Shown piece after piece: positions 34,828 through 45,795 of a stretch of 64,000 nt of DNA (its first letter is position 1; each line of letters opens with the position of its first letter). A program made the position numbers and the translations under genes. The notes beneath the pieces are model-generated. The model ran no database searches, was not told the origin of the DNA, and saw nothing but the letters and a program-made list of their open reading frames with translations. Origin of the DNA: Prostheceraeus crozeri (taxonomy: Eukaryota > Platyhelminthes > Polycladida > Euryleptidae); assembly GCA_907163375.1 (NCBI GenBank), contig CAJQUW010011242.1, forward strand, positions 113,447-177,446, given 5' to 3'.

Positions 34828-36006
34828 ATGGCAAACGATAAGAATCGTAAATATCACATCAAAATGTGCTCATGTGGGCGAATTAATCGCAGTGCGGACG
34901 CCAAGGCGCATGTGAAGAAGGCGGGCACCGGCCACATGATTATCTTGAATAGGGTTGCGTGTGTGAAGTGCAGAGTGCTGAAGGGTGATGAGGATGAGGC
35001 GCGTTTTTACAGAGTGCATGCTGACTGTAGTGGTGGTTTAGTAACTGATTTGAGATTTACGCAGTTGATTGTGGAAGAGAGGGAGCGAATGTTGGCGATC
35101 GAGCGAGAGGGTAAGGCTGAGAATGTTGTTGAGAATGTTGTTGAGAATGATGAGTTGGCGAGAGCGGTTGCATCGTTGGAGGGTGAGATTGAGCGAAAGA
35201 GAGTGCTTGAGAGTGATGATGAGGATGATGTGGATTTAGATAGGGAGCGTGCGAGGAAGCGTGTGAGGAAGTTGAGCTCTTCGTCGTCGGAGGTGTCAAA
35301 CATTGTCATCACCGACCCCCCGAAGAGCTCATCTTCCCCAAAAGTGAAGAGTGGTGGGATTCGTGTGCAGTCGGCGAGGTGGTTGAAGGATGAAGAGAAG
35401 AGGCATGTTTCGCAGCAGATGGCGCATGATTTGTTGGTTAATAAGTATGAGAGTTTGAAGAAAGTGAAGGATGAAGTTGTGAAGGAGTTGGATGAGTTGA
35501 AAAAGAAGGAACTGAAGTCGAAGGAGGTAGCGGATGAAAATATTAGAATGAGGCGTAGTGTGACTGATTTGAAGAATAAGACGCGAGAGTTGGAAGAGAA
35601 GAATGATGAGTGTGAGAAGAGGGCGAGTGCTGCGGAGAGAAGAATGAGAGATGCAGAAGCGAAGTTTGAGGAGATGATGAAGGAGATGAGTGTGTTGAGA
35701 GCGAGGAATGTTGAGTTGGAGAGGACTGTGGCTCGGCGGGGTGATGAGAGGCAGGCGTATGAGAAGTTGGAGCGCATGAGGGATGAGTGGGAACGTGTGA
35801 ATGAGGATCGTTTGTTTGAGTTTCACATCCCTATTCGGGATAATCATTTGGCCGGCGAAGTACTCGTAAACCAGAATTTAGACGAGTCAATAATTTGTTA
35901 CAACGGCCATCCGACCAAGAAATGTTTGCATGCCAGCCTACGAATGCGCGGTCACTTGCACAAATTTTCTATTCGGAAGCGCGCGAGACTGCCAAAGGAT
36001 GGCTAA
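34828..36006 (+). CDS. Zinc-binding coiled-coil protein, 392 residues
   Basis: I do not recognise the family. Near the N-terminus CSCGRIN and, 30 residues later, ACVKC with histidines between them suggest a zinc site. An acidic-basic stretch (ESDDEDDVDLD, then RKRVRKLSSSSS) may be a nuclear signal. From about residue 200 to 345 the sequence is a long heptad-rich coiled coil (EELKKKE, ELEEKNDECEKRA). The last 45 residues after EDRLFEF have a different composition. The ATG at 34828 is chosen because a leader-intron acceptor lies just upstream. The plus strand is strikingly purine-rich compared with neighbouring genes. The stop at 36004-36006 is followed by a donor-like GTAAGT and an acceptor near 36070, so the 3' part may also be spliced. 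Confidence 0.7.
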   Translation: MANDKNRKYHIKMCSCGRINRSADAKAHVKKAGTGHMIILNRVACVKCRVLKGDEDEARFYRVHADCSGGLVTDLRFTQLIVEERERMLAIEREGKAENVVENVVENDELARAVASLEGEIERKRVLESDDEDDVDLDRERARKRVRKLSSSSSEVSNIVITDPPKSSSSPKVKSGGIRVQSARWLKDEEKRHVSQQMAHDLLVNKYESLKKVKDEVVKELDELKKKELKSKEVADENIRMRRSVTDLKNKTRELEEKNDECEKRASAAERRMRDAEAKFEEMMKEMSVLRARNVELERTVARRGDERQAYEKLERMRDEWERVNEDRLFEFHIPIRDNHLAGEVLVNQNLDESIICYNGHPTKKCLHASLRMRGHLHKFSIRKRARLPKDG

Positions 36007-36263
36007 CTTGGTAAGTGAAAAGTAAATAAGATAGTATATCCTATTCTAATACATATCATTTTCATTGCAGATCTTTGCCCGCCTTCACCACCCCATCAAT
36101 TCACTCCCGAGAACGAACCATCGGCTCTCTTAAGGGCCACCTAGGGGCAAGACATGATAGAACCTCCACGCGCTTTGCCCTGGGCAGTCTTCGGACTGGC
36201 GAATACTATCATTAAGTTGAATCTGCTATCAGTCAACTTGAACGTTGCATCGTGTTAGAGGGG

Positions 36264-36270
36264 TATATAA
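36264..36270 (+). promoter_or_regulatory. TATA box of the 88-residue gene, element 2
   Basis: TATATAA, 33 bases before the ATG at 36303. It is preceded by a 105-bp module copy (36145-36247), as in element 1. Confidence 0.7.
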
Positions 36271-36302
36271 ACCACTGCCTCTCATTTCATTTCATTTCAA
36301 TC

Positions 36303-36569
36303 ATGCAGACGCCGAGCAGTCAAGTCAGCTCTCCTCGCGGACCGCAGTTAAGGCCGCGAAATTTATTTGAGGAGTTTGTCAGGCTAGAAGAGCAAGACAG
36401 AGTTTTTAATAATCTTGCTCGGATTGGCAATCCGATGACAGCAACTGCTGTCAATCCAACGGAATGGCGCTACATTCCACTTTTTAGCCATGTACCAGTT
36501 AGTGTGGAAGTCGACAGTGCTACCAAAGAGAGAGTCAAAGACTCTCTCAGCAGAATTGGTAGGGTGTAA
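36303..36569 (+). CDS. Small TIR-type protein, element 2 copy (88 residues)
   Basis: Orthologue of 983-1249 with one early change (PNSQ to PSSQ) and otherwise the same ends. Promoter context and internal palindromes are retained. Function unknown. Its conservation across both elements, while the adjacent polymerase copy decayed, supports real coding or a constraint on the nucleotide fold. Confidence 0.62.
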   Translation: MQTPSSQVSSPRGPQLRPRNLFEEFVRLEEQDRVFNNLARIGNPMTATAVNPTEWRYIPLFSHVPVSVEVDSATKERVKDSLSRIGRV

Positions 36570-36787
36570 GATGACGTTACTCCCGAGAACGAACCATCGG
36601 CTCTCTTAAGGGCCACCATGGGGCAAGACATGATAGAACCTGCACGCGGTTTGCCCTGGGCAGTCTTCGGACTGGCGAATACTATCATTAAGTTGAATCT
36701 GCTATCAGTCAACTTGAACATTATGCAGTCGATTGCTATCCCTGAAGCATTCTGATTCGCTGTTGAGCAATTCATTGTTGAAAACCC

Positions 36788-36794
36788 TATATAA
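36788..36794 (+). promoter_or_regulatory. TATA box of the 84-residue gene
   Basis: TATATAA lies 41 bases before the ATG at 36836. It follows the second 105-bp module copy (36617-36722). Confidence 0.65.
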
Positions 36795-36835
36795 GCCAGA
36801 AGATTGTAGCGCTTCTCATTCAATTTGAAGTCACG

Positions 36836-37090
36836 ATGGAAGCGACATCTGCCGACAACATTCCCGTCTTCATCGATGAAGACAACGCCATTCCCGAGTT
36901 CATCATCCTCGACGAGTGGGATGAAGAGGATGAGAAGAAGGGGAAGATCAAGAGGATCGTTTGGACGGATGAGGTGTGGACTCCTAAAACCACCCGCATC
37001 CGAAAGGTGCCAGATGCACCAGTACGACCTCGGCGGTATAGGGTCTATGACAACCTAACCGTCATACCACTTGACTATTCCAGCCAATAG
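36836..37090 (+). CDS. Acidic small protein, 84 residues
   Basis: Begins MEATSADNIPVFIDED and is acidic in its first half (DEWDEEDEKK), then basic (RIRKVPDAPVRPRRYR). No known domain recognised. It has a TATA box at an appropriate distance and sits between two 105-bp modules like the 88-residue gene, so the two look like a pair of small early-type genes under similar promoters. It has no counterpart in element 1. Confidence 0.6.
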   Translation: MEATSADNIPVFIDEDNAIPEFIILDEWDEEDEKKGKIKRIVWTDEVWTPKTTRIRKVPDAPVRPRRYRVYDNLTVIPLDYSSQ

Positions 37091-37249
37091 TCAAATTCAC
37101 ACCCCGAGAACGAACCATCGGCTCTCTTAAGGGCCACCATGGGGCAAGACATGATAGAACCTCCTCGCGGTTTGCCCTGGGCAGTCTTCGGACTGGCGAA
37201 TACTATCATTAAGTTGAATCTGCTATCAGTCAACTTGAACGTTGCAAAT

Positions 37250-37470
37250 GAAGTTCGGTGTAATACTTCCTTTCGACGGGCGTTCCTGTAAAGGGCGGCG
37301 GTGAAACCCGTAGCTATGTATACCGCAAGGGACATTCGGCAATAGTCAATCTTGTTAAACCTCTCTGCGTCATGTTTGCAAGTGATTGCCTCTGTCTCAA
37401 CGTAGTATGCATTCGCGCCAGGGCGACATTTAGCCAACTGTCGAAGGTTGCCTAAAACTTTCCATTGCAT
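37250..37470 (-). repeat. Module C, element 2 copy
   Basis: Near-identical to 1410-1629, again preceded on the plus strand by a 105-bp module (37139-37245) and followed by the GTAGTCTAACAAGCTC block. The minus-strand frame runs 131 codons. Confidence 0.5.
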
Positions 37471-37831
37471 ACGTTATGAGAGCCATGAGTTCTACCTGTC
37501 TCTATCAATGAGATGAATTGATGAATGGAATGAAAGGGAGGACACTCACGCGCCACACGCAACATAACACACTTCTCTCTTCCGTAGTCTAACAAGCTCT
37601 TTACACATGGATCGCAGTCGATTGCTATCCCAGAATCATGTAAGCTATCTTAATTTTATTTAACACTATTTCATCTACCATTATCACCCATATGAAATGT
37701 TATAAGATTTGCAAGTTAAACTAAGCGTGCTACTAATTCCAAATGAAAAAGTATACATGGTTAAATTATTCACTAAAGCCCCATTCAAGTAAGTCAGTAT
37801 GAAAGCAAAGATAATACGAAATAAACATTTA

Positions 37832-38269
37832 TTATGGCATGTATTTCAAAAGGTCTTCAACGTCAATATCGTCCCAGAGTCTGACTTCACATAGATCACA
37901 AAAACAGTTGAGCTGCTTTAAACGTTCTTCTGCAGCGTCCCTCACTTTGTCAATGTACGCCCACTCCGCCACGGTTCGCGGTTGGGAGTTAGGGGTGTAC
38001 CACTCCCATATTTGATGCAAGTGCGACTTGCTGGTCATCTCCATCACCCCTTCGGCATCATATTGTAAATATTTCCACCGTATGCCTGTTAGGTCGGGCA
38101 ACTCCTCTTCATCGTCCTCCGATAATGATAACTTTCGTATATTGTCGAGATTGTATGTCTTCTCCACCTTCGCCTTTCTTGGTGCATTTGGTGTAACGAG
38201 CACCTTTGCTGATGTGCATGGAGAGGAGAACTCCAATGCGGTATTTGGTGTTGTTGGAGGACTTGTCAT
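37832..38269 (-). CDS. Hypothetical protein, 145 residues
   Basis: Begins MTSPPTTPNTALEF. It has a basic stretch (PNAPRKAKVEK), an acidic stretch (SEDDEEELPD) and a C-terminal CFCDLCEVRLWDDIDVED with two cysteine pairs that may bind metal. No family recognised. It is transcribed away from the polymerase copy, and no clear TATA box is seen upstream. It has no counterpart in element 1. Confidence 0.55.
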   Translation of the reverse strand: MTSPPTTPNTALEFSSPCTSAKVLVTPNAPRKAKVEKTYNLDNIRKLSLSEDDEEELPDLTGIRWKYLQYDAEGVMEMTSKSHLHQIWEWYTPNSQPRTVAEWAYIDKVRDAAEERLKQLNCFCDLCEVRLWDDIDVEDLLKYMP

Positions 38270-38382
38270 GTTGTCTTTGAAATGCTGACTTTGAATAATG
38301 ATAACTTTAACATTTTTCTAATTCTTAAGTATACACAAGCAGCAAATCAGAATGAACATCCAATGAATGAAGAGGATGAAAG

Positions 38383-38389
38383 TATATAA
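38383..38389 (+). promoter_or_regulatory. TATA box of the element 2 polymerase copy
   Basis: TATATAA about 120 bases before the ATG-only exon at 38508-38510. The context differs from the element 1 polymerase promoter at 2941. Confidence 0.55.
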
Positions 38390-38507
38390 GCAAAGTGACA
38401 TTCATGTCATTTCATTTAATCTGTGAATCATACAAGTGACGAACGCACGATCGCTCTCTCTTCTTTGACTATTGACAAATATTCTGTCTGATTCATATTT
38501 CATTAAA

Positions 38508-41500
38508 ATGGTAAGTTTTAAAGGATTTCCTCTCTCCACTCTCCCTCAAACCGTGTGTGACTAATAGCATCTTCTCAATTTCAGGCATCAACTTCATCCA
38601 ACCACAACGCCCTCCCTTCTCGAGGGAAAGTTTAGAGTTATTGAGTCAAGGTAGGTTGTAACACTACACTGAGGCTAGAACAGAGATGATAGAATGATTT
38701 CTCTTTCAGGTGATGCGAATTCCAGCTCAGAACTGTCGCGAAATGGCAACGAGTGGGAATGTGCTGACTGTGGGCACATCTTCACGAGGAAATGGGATCT
38801 CACACCGACAACATAAGCGAGGTGTTTGTCCGTCGACCTAAAGCCGGCATCAATCTCCGAAGGTGGGGATGATTCTGTTAACGTCGTCTCCTTTTCTTGC
38901 GACTTGTGCGCTCAGTCTTTCGAGACACGTTTTGAACTATCTTCGCACAGACTTCAACATACACACACGAACGATACCTACACCAACGGTACCTCCTCTA
39001 TCCGACTCACTGAAGTGTCCATAAATAATTTAGTGAGGAACTACCAGATGGACTCCTCAGAAACCATTGCTAACTTTGAGGAATGGTTTCATCAAAATTC
39101 ATCATTGATAGAAGCGCTCTTCAACAATTTAGACAATTTTAGGATGAAGGCGCTCATCTATCTTAAAATAAAATATGTAAAAATCGACCACCAAACTGGA
39201 CAAATAATAGAGAGGTTAGAGTTTCACATACCCTCCTCTCCTGCAACCGAGGTTGTAGACTATGAGTCTTGGATAAATTTTCACATCCAAGGATTAAAAT
39301 TAAATATTGATAAATTTAACGAGCGCGATAGCGGTCTCATTTTTGACGGCATTGAGTCCGCCTTATTTAAAATCAGTTTATTAGGAAATCATAGTGGTCG
39401 AGGCTCCTTTAGACTTCCAAAAAATTTAAAAAACAAAACTGCAGTCATCAATGTCGATTGAGAATCGCAATGTTTTAAATATGCTGTCCTCTCCATTCTC
39501 CACTATAATGACCTCAATGCGAATCGAAATCGCACATATAGCTATAGGCAGTGGGAGAATGAATTAAACTTCGATGACTGTAATAGTGACGATATGAAAA
39601 TTAAAGATATAGAAAAATTTGAAAAATTGAACAACATTAAAATAGTTCTCCATGTTTGGGAAAAGGATTGAAGGGTGTGCGCTACAACTCGCGTTCGAGT
39701 TGTTATGAACGTACAGTAAACCTGTTATTAGTAAAACAGGATGATAGTGAGGAATGGCACTACTGCGGTATTCCCAAAATCTCTCGCTTATACCACCACT
39801 TAGAAAAGTCGAGTAGAGAGTTATATTACTGCGACAGATGTATTCGCCACTTTAGGAGGAAAAACCTAAATTTGAAACTCATTTATGAGTGGTGTAAGCG
39901 AGGTAAACTGCAAATGGAACGCATGCCCAAAGATAAGGAGTTTTCATATAGAGAGAATGGCGATGAACTAAGTCCTCTTCGTGTCATCTATGCTGACATC
40001 GAATGTTATATCGATGATAACATCCATCGACCAGCAGCCATTTCCTGCTATGAAGTATGGCATGATCACTTTAGGGTAGGCAAAATAAAATGCGCGTCTG
40101 GCAAGGTGAGGATTGTATTTACCATTTCCTACAATTCCTCGAACAGGCTGTAAAATTTCAACAAAAGTATGATGGTGAACTCTATCGCAGATCATTGCAT
40201 ATGACAGCAGATGATCAAGCAAAATTTGATAGTTGCAACGTTTGCCCCAAATGTAGTAAAACATTTGACGATGATAAGATTAAGAAAGTGCGCGACCATG
40301 ATCACATCACTGGTAAATTTAGAAACGCACTCTGTTCAAAATGTAATTTTTCGCTGAGGATGAAGCGGCGTACATTACCCGTCATTTTCCATAATTTCAA
40401 GGGCTACGACAGCCATATGATAATAAAAGGAGGTTTAGGTCAAATGAAAGAGTGGAAGCTTGATGTAATAGCTCAAACGAGAGAGAAGTTTATGGCCATG
40501 ACAGCAAAAGTACCTGTCGATAAAACTAAAGAAAATAAGACGGTCTATTTTGATATAAAATTTTTAGATTCCTACCAATTTATGACTGCATCACTGGCCT
40601 CTCTCGTGCAAAATCTAAAGTCTCTTCCACTAACACAAAATCTTAAGAAACAATATCCAAATCTAACCGATGAAGTCATCACACGGAAAGGAGTCTTTCC
40701 ATATGCATATTTTGATGCAATTAGTAAACTCGGCGAGACTTCTCTTCCGCCCATAGATAAATTTAAAAATGATTTGACCGGCGCAGAATGTAAGACCGAA
40801 GATTATGATCATGCACAAGATGCATGGATAAAATTTGACTGCCATACATTTGGTGAATATATGATTGCCTACCTTAAGTTAGATGTATTTTTGCTGGCTG
40901 ATGTATTTCAGGAGTTTCGACGAGTGGCATTAGAAGAAGATAAGTTAGATACGTCCACTTTGTCAGTCTGCCAGCCATGTCATTTAAGTCTGCTTTTAAA
41001 ATGACTGGTGAGACCATTCATCTCTTACAAGATCCAGAGATGTATAATTTATTTGAGCGAGGAATTCGCGGTGGTCTCACATTTGTAAATAAACATAGGT
41101 TAAAATCAAAAATAGTAGGTAATGACCAGACTCATCTGAAGTATTATGACCAAAATAATTTGTATGGTAGTTCATTATCCAAACCGCTACCTCACTCTGA
41201 GTTTAGCTGGTTAGATGATAGTGAAATTCAACATTTCTCCAACCCTTCCAACATACTAGCAATTCCAGATGAAGGTGATTGGGGATATTATTTTGAGATA
41301 GATCTAATCTATCCAAATAATATTAAACATAAAACCGTAGATTTTCCACTCGCACCCGAATCAGGTGAAGTGAGTAAAGATATGTTTTCCGACTTTATGA
41401 AACAATTTCATAAAGATTTAGAATCATGTGGACAACCCAAGTATAAGCCTTGTCGCAAACTTTTACTCACTCAATATGATAAGGAAAACTATCTAGTCCA

Positions 41501-42497
41501 CTTTAGCATCTTAAAATTTTATTTAGAAATGGGCATGATTTTAAAAAGAGTTCACCGCATTATTAAATTTAGACAGAAAGCCTTCCTCAAACCCTACATA
41601 GATAGTAACAGTCAGAAACGTGCACTAGCCCAAAATAATTTTGAAAAAGATTTTTATAAATATAAGAACAACAGTCTATTTGGTAAGACGATGGAGGATG
41701 TTAGAAAGCGCGTAAACTACAAACTAGTTAATGATGATCAAAAGTATCACAAATTGATCTCATCACCTCTATTCATCGATAGAGACATAATCGATGAGGA
41801 TCTTGTAGGTATTAAAATGATAAAATCTGAAGTTGAGTTGTGCAAACCCATCTATATTGGTCAAGCTGTTCTAGATTACTCCAAGCTTGAAATGTATCAA
41901 CTCTTCTATAAAATACTAAAACCGTGTCCTCTCGTAAAAGAGGTTCGTTTGTTGGGTGGTGACACAGATAGTTTCTTTTTAGGTATTACCACTCAAAAAG
42001 ATTTAAATTTTAATGAAGTAGGAAAATCTTTAGAAAGATATTTTGATACATCAAATTATCCTGCTAATCATCCACTATACTCCATCAAAAATAAGGCAAA
42101 ACTTGGCTGCTTTAAGGATGAGACAGCAGGGAAGGAGATAGCTGAAATGATTCTCCTCCGCCCTAAAATGTATTCTATGAAATTAAAGGATAGTGATGAT
42201 AGCATTAAGCGCGCTAAAGGCATATCAAGATCATTGGTCTCTAACATGAAACATAAGAATTTCAGGAAAGCCTATAGAAATAAAAATATAACGTTTGTCA
42301 ATATGACAATCTTAAAATCTAAGTCGCATGAGATCAAAACTCATACTTTTAGGAAACGGGCGCTTTCAGCATGGGAGGATAAGAGGTGCTGGCTAGAACA
42401 CAACATATCTCTTCCACATGGACATCCTGACACAAACATACCACCACCCAAAAGAATTAAACTCACACTACCACATTCAGGAGACGTCTTAGCATAA
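38508..42497 (+). pseudogene. Family B DNA polymerase, broken copy
   Basis: Homologue of 3444-8478 lacking the first exons. It starts with an exon that is just ATG (38508-38510), then GTAAGT and an acceptor ending at 38584. Breaks compared with element 1 are: loss of frame in the first coding exon (stop near 38635), a disrupted first C2H2 finger (about 38790-38820), a nonsense codon at 39459-39461 where element 1 has a conserved Cys codon, and frameshifts near 39660, 40078 and 40950. The catalytic motifs (ADIEC, FHNFKGYD, LLADVF, DQNNLYG, NSLFGK, GDTDSF) remain readable in pieces. Downstream of about 39920 it is almost identical to element 1, but upstream it is much more diverged, which points to recombination or gene conversion at that point. 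Confidence 0.88.
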
Positions 42498-42802
42498 TCA
42501 TCCTTAACTTAGTATTTTGATGTTGATTTCTGTAGATAAACATTGTTGTTTTATGTATCGCATGAGATTGTTTTTTCCTTGTGAATATGTGTCCACATCT
42601 GTACATTCCCCATGTGATGACTTTTCCACTGAAAGACATTTTTCCTATCCCTGTATATTTCCACCCTTCACGAAGTAAAAAGACTTTTTGTATATAACAA
42701 TGTTTATTGAAGTGCGCTCATGTATATATTTTCAGTGGATGTTGTATAAAGTCTATTCCTTCACATTCATGTACATATTTCAATAAATGTTGTATAAAGA
42801 CT
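42498..42802. terminator. Convergent 3' region, element 2
   Basis: Same arrangement as 8479-8789: AATAAA at 42782-42787 for the plus strand and TTTATT at 42713-42718 for the minus strand, giving overlapping 3' ends. Confidence 0.5.
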
Positions 42803-44353
42803 TCACTTTGTTTTCCGAAACACTAACGTTATGAGGGATTTAGTATCTTTCACATGGATGCACTCTTGTAAACCATTGGTAATTTTGATAGCAATAGAGG
42901 GTATAGTTTGTTTGACGACGGGATGATAGAAAATAGATTCAAACATCTTCTCGACTATTCCATATGAAGCGTCTTTATCATGAATGAAATCACGTAAAAT
43001 GTATTCTTTTTTCTCGCCAACAGAAATAGGTAGAATCAAATCACTTTGAATGTAAAGGTGCTGTTCATGTTTATCAAGTGTCATTGGTGTTTCTATACCA
43101 ATCGTATGCGCAGCAGCAAACACAGTTTGTAGCATTGAAAAACCAAAGAGTTTTTTCAAATTTTTACTCAATTGACATTGAATGTCATCACCCAGTCTCA
43201 GAACAACGCGTTGATTTTCAATTGAAAACGAAATGTGGTGTGTCTTTACATCATATTTACTTTTCATCACATGCTTCAACTTCTGTTGTATATAAGGATT
43301 TACTACATGAATGAAGCTTTCAACTGTATGATATAGACGCGGCATTATATTGATAGCAACTTTAGATTCTTCATAAGACTGGTAAATTTTCTTGATGCGA
43401 TCGCCATAGATGTCCACCCACCATTCATCATTAACTGAATCAGCTTTAGTGTGATATTCATGAGAAGCATATACCACACCGCTTCCAATAATAGGTGTAT
43501 AATGTCTTACAAAATGACGCAAGGTTGGAGAGAAATAAACTGTAAGTTTGTCATTATATTTCTGAATAACCAACTTATTTTTGTCCGCCATAATTTTCTC
43601 TCCATACTTCTTACCCACAGTCTCATTCCATCGTTTTACTAACTCAATAAGTGATAAAGGTTGAACACCACGCTTTTTCAAAATGATGCGTTCTTCGCAT
43701 TCTACAACATCTTCATCAAATATTTTAAATCTATAATGAAATTTGTTGATTCGATTTGAATAAACTTTTCTAACATTTGCAGTAGCAATTGACGTTAGAT
43801 GTAGTCCATGACCAAAACCGAGATGCGGATAGAATTCACTATCCAACCTCAGCGTAAGACCTTTAGTAAAAGAATGAAAGCGGAGGAACTGTCTCCCACT
43901 CCAATGATAGATAGTAAACTCATAAGCTTTCTGATTTTTATTCTTCATGATGGAAGTATTACCACTGTTGAATGCCTTAATAATTTTCTCATTCCCAAAT
44001 GGCTCATAAGAATCTGATTTTATCTGAATCCATTCATAGTTCCACTTTCCATCTGATGTTAAATTGTATGGGAACTGAAATGCATTATTCATCGTTATTC
44101 CATCATGGGTGCGAGGAGTCAATATCATTTCTTCCAAATCATTCACATTCTGAATATTGCTATCATAGCAAATACTAGAAACGCCAACCTCCCATTCACC
44201 TTCTAAATGCAGTGGGCGATTTAATTCTACTCGATAGTCTGATGGTTTATTTTTGGGAAATTTATTCATAGAAGCATTACTGGGCAAGTAGATTAGAAAC
44301 GAGTCCTTATTTTCACTTTCCATATTATTCACATTGGAAAAATATATTAGCAT
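42803..44353 (-). CDS. Large Polinton structural-type protein 1, 516 residues
   Basis: The N-terminal block FLIYLPSNASMNKFP then YRVELNRPLHLEGEWEVGV is a signature seen in many invertebrate Polinton-associated proteins. It probably belongs to a virion or assembly component, but I do not know its exact role. The next ORF upstream (44363-45781) is a paralogue with the same opening. An alternative start at 44323 (MESENKDSF) fits the paralogue better than the first ATG. The protein is mostly beta-rich, without a membrane segment or signal peptide. Its C-terminal third survives as the stump in element 1. It lies convergent to the polymerase and 9 bases from its paralogue. Confidence 0.7.
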   Translation of the reverse strand: MLIYFSNVNNMESENKDSFLIYLPSNASMNKFPKNKPSDYRVELNRPLHLEGEWEVGVSSICYDSNIQNVNDLEEMILTPRTHDGITMNNAFQFPYNLTSDGKWNYEWIQIKSDSYEPFGNEKIIKAFNSGNTSIMKNKNQKAYEFTIYHWSGRQFLRFHSFTKGLTLRLDSEFYPHLGFGHGLHLTSIATANVRKVYSNRINKFHYRFKIFDEDVVECEERIILKKRGVQPLSLIELVKRWNETVGKKYGEKIMADKNKLVIQKYNDKLTVYFSPTLRHFVRHYTPIIGSGVVYASHEYHTKADSVNDEWWVDIYGDRIKKIYQSYEESKVAINIMPRLYHTVESFIHVVNPYIQQKLKHVMKSKYDVKTHHISFSIENQRVVLRLGDDIQCQLSKNLKKLFGFSMLQTVFAAAHTIGIETPMTLDKHEQHLYIQSDLILPISVGEKKEYILRDFIHDKDASYGIVEKMFESIFYHPVVKQTIPSIAIKITNGLQECIHVKDTKSLITLVFRKTK

Positions 44354-44362
44354 ACGTTTGCA

Positions 44363-45781
44363 TTAACTCTTCATTCGGAAATGGAGTGTGATACTTGTCA
44401 CAGCATCTTTATGAAAAGGAATCAACGCACCAGCATCGTCATAAATGGCAATATCAATTTGTGGGATGTAGTTTGATTTCAGCTTTGTATAATGCACTTT
44501 CTTGAAAGTATGCTCAGATAAAATACTGCAGCTCTTTGGCTGGTATGGTATCATTGCTAACAATGGAGCTTCAACATCTCCCACACGTACATCTTCACCA
44601 ATATTGGAATATATCTGAAAATAGTTAATACGACGCGATAGCGACATGTCTGCGCTAGCTTTGGTTACAGTACCACTTTTAAAGATATTTTGGTCAAAAC
44701 CCAAAATGTCCATTAGAGTTTTATCCATAATTAGTTCAATACCTTTTCCACTTATAGTGAGAGACAAAGTACCTTCTTTTTCAGAAAATGAAATATGTTG
44801 GTCATTAATCACTTCATTTAAATAATCTACAACCAATTTAACTGAAGTAATGATGCGAGGCATCAGCACTCTTGTTTCATGTAAGATACCACCGAAAGGC
44901 TCTACACACTTTCTGTATAAAGATACGCTCCATTCTGTATCAAATTGATTTGACCTTTCACATGGTAAATGTTGCATATTAAATTTTCCATGAACAGCTG
45001 CAGAATGATGTCGCAAGAACTGATGAAAATCTTTTGAACAAATTAATACTAGATCATCATCATTTAATTTACTTATTGCAATATGATTAGATGATTTAAT
45101 ATAAGTCAATGTTGCCACTTGTTTACCATCAACTCGAAGGAGATAATTAAATTTCTTCAATAATGTTTCAGGAGTCATGTTTGTCTTTCTTGGCTTAATC
45201 ACAATCTTCTTCACCAACGTCTTCTCATTTTTTGGAATAAGATCTACATAATAAGCTTCCTCTCGATATATTAACTGTTTATGAGCACTTATGTGGTAAT
45301 TAACGTTAAAATTATCATAGCTTGTCAAGGCGCTAGCGAGGTAACCTAAATCATTTCTTAAACTTGGACTTAAACCAACAATCCAATCTTTCTCAACTAC
45401 ATGATGTATATAAGTATAATCATCATTGTGTGGAGTAAATTGGGCAATATGTTTACACGCTTTATTCAAGAAATCATATATAAACTTTTTACATGATAAG
45501 AGATCTTTCTTTGACCACTGTGGAATGTATACTCGGCAGCCCTTTTCACATTGGTAAGCAGCTGTACGTCTCATATTAATAGTCATCACCTCATGATCAA
45601 AAGTATAGACACAGTTGCTATAAACAAGTTGAGTGACACCCACTTCCCAATTCCCATTTAGCTGTTGTGCATGATCAATGGGAGTAGAAAAGACTGCGGC
45701 TCGATTACTAGTAAATCTCTTTGTAGCCGCATTGCTAAGCAAAATATGATAAAACGACATTTTTATATTGCTAATCTGCAA
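44363..45781 (-). CDS. Large Polinton structural-type protein 2, about 465 residues
   Basis: Shares with protein 1 the pattern hydrophobic strand, LSNAATKRF, HAQQLNGNWEVGVTQL, and a similar middle (PHNDDYTYIH, SLRNDLGYL) and end (ITLHFRMKS against VTLVFRKTK). The two are therefore tandem duplicates. The start at 45760 (MSFYHILLSNAA) matches the start of protein 1 better than 45781. Its start lies only 35 bases from the ATG of a divergent gene at 45796, so the two promoters must overlap or lie inside coding sequence. Confidence 0.65.
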   Translation of the reverse strand: MQISNIKMSFYHILLSNAATKRFTSNRAAVFSTPIDHAQQLNGNWEVGVTQLVYSNCVYTFDHEVMTINMRRTAAYQCEKGCRVYIPQWSKKDLLSCKKFIYDFLNKACKHIAQFTPHNDDYTYIHHVVEKDWIVGLSPSLRNDLGYLASALTSYDNFNVNYHISAHKQLIYREEAYYVDLIPKNEKTLVKKIVIKPRKTNMTPETLLKKFNYLLRVDGKQVATLTYIKSSNHIAISKLNDDDLVLICSKDFHQFLRHHSAAVHGKFNMQHLPCERSNQFDTEWSVSLYRKCVEPFGGILHETRVLMPRIITSVKLVVDYLNEVINDQHISFSEKEGTLSLTISGKGIELIMDKTLMDILGFDQNIFKSGTVTKASADMSLSRRINYFQIYSNIGEDVRVGDVEAPLLAMIPYQPKSCSILSEHTFKKVHYTKLKSNYIPQIDIAIYDDAGALIPFHKDAVTSITLHFRMKS

Positions 45782-45795
45782 CTTTGCATAACATC

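Noticed and set aside
35007-35847. Long minus-strand frames of 256 and 172 codons
   Set aside because: Serine- and leucine-rich antisense shadows of the coiled-coil gene, caused by its GAG/AAG codon bias.
43350-43375. TGATAGCA words inside structural genes as further hairpins
   Set aside because: Flanking bases do not pair and the word occurs in coding sequence at chance level (also near 8873, 24263 and 42885).
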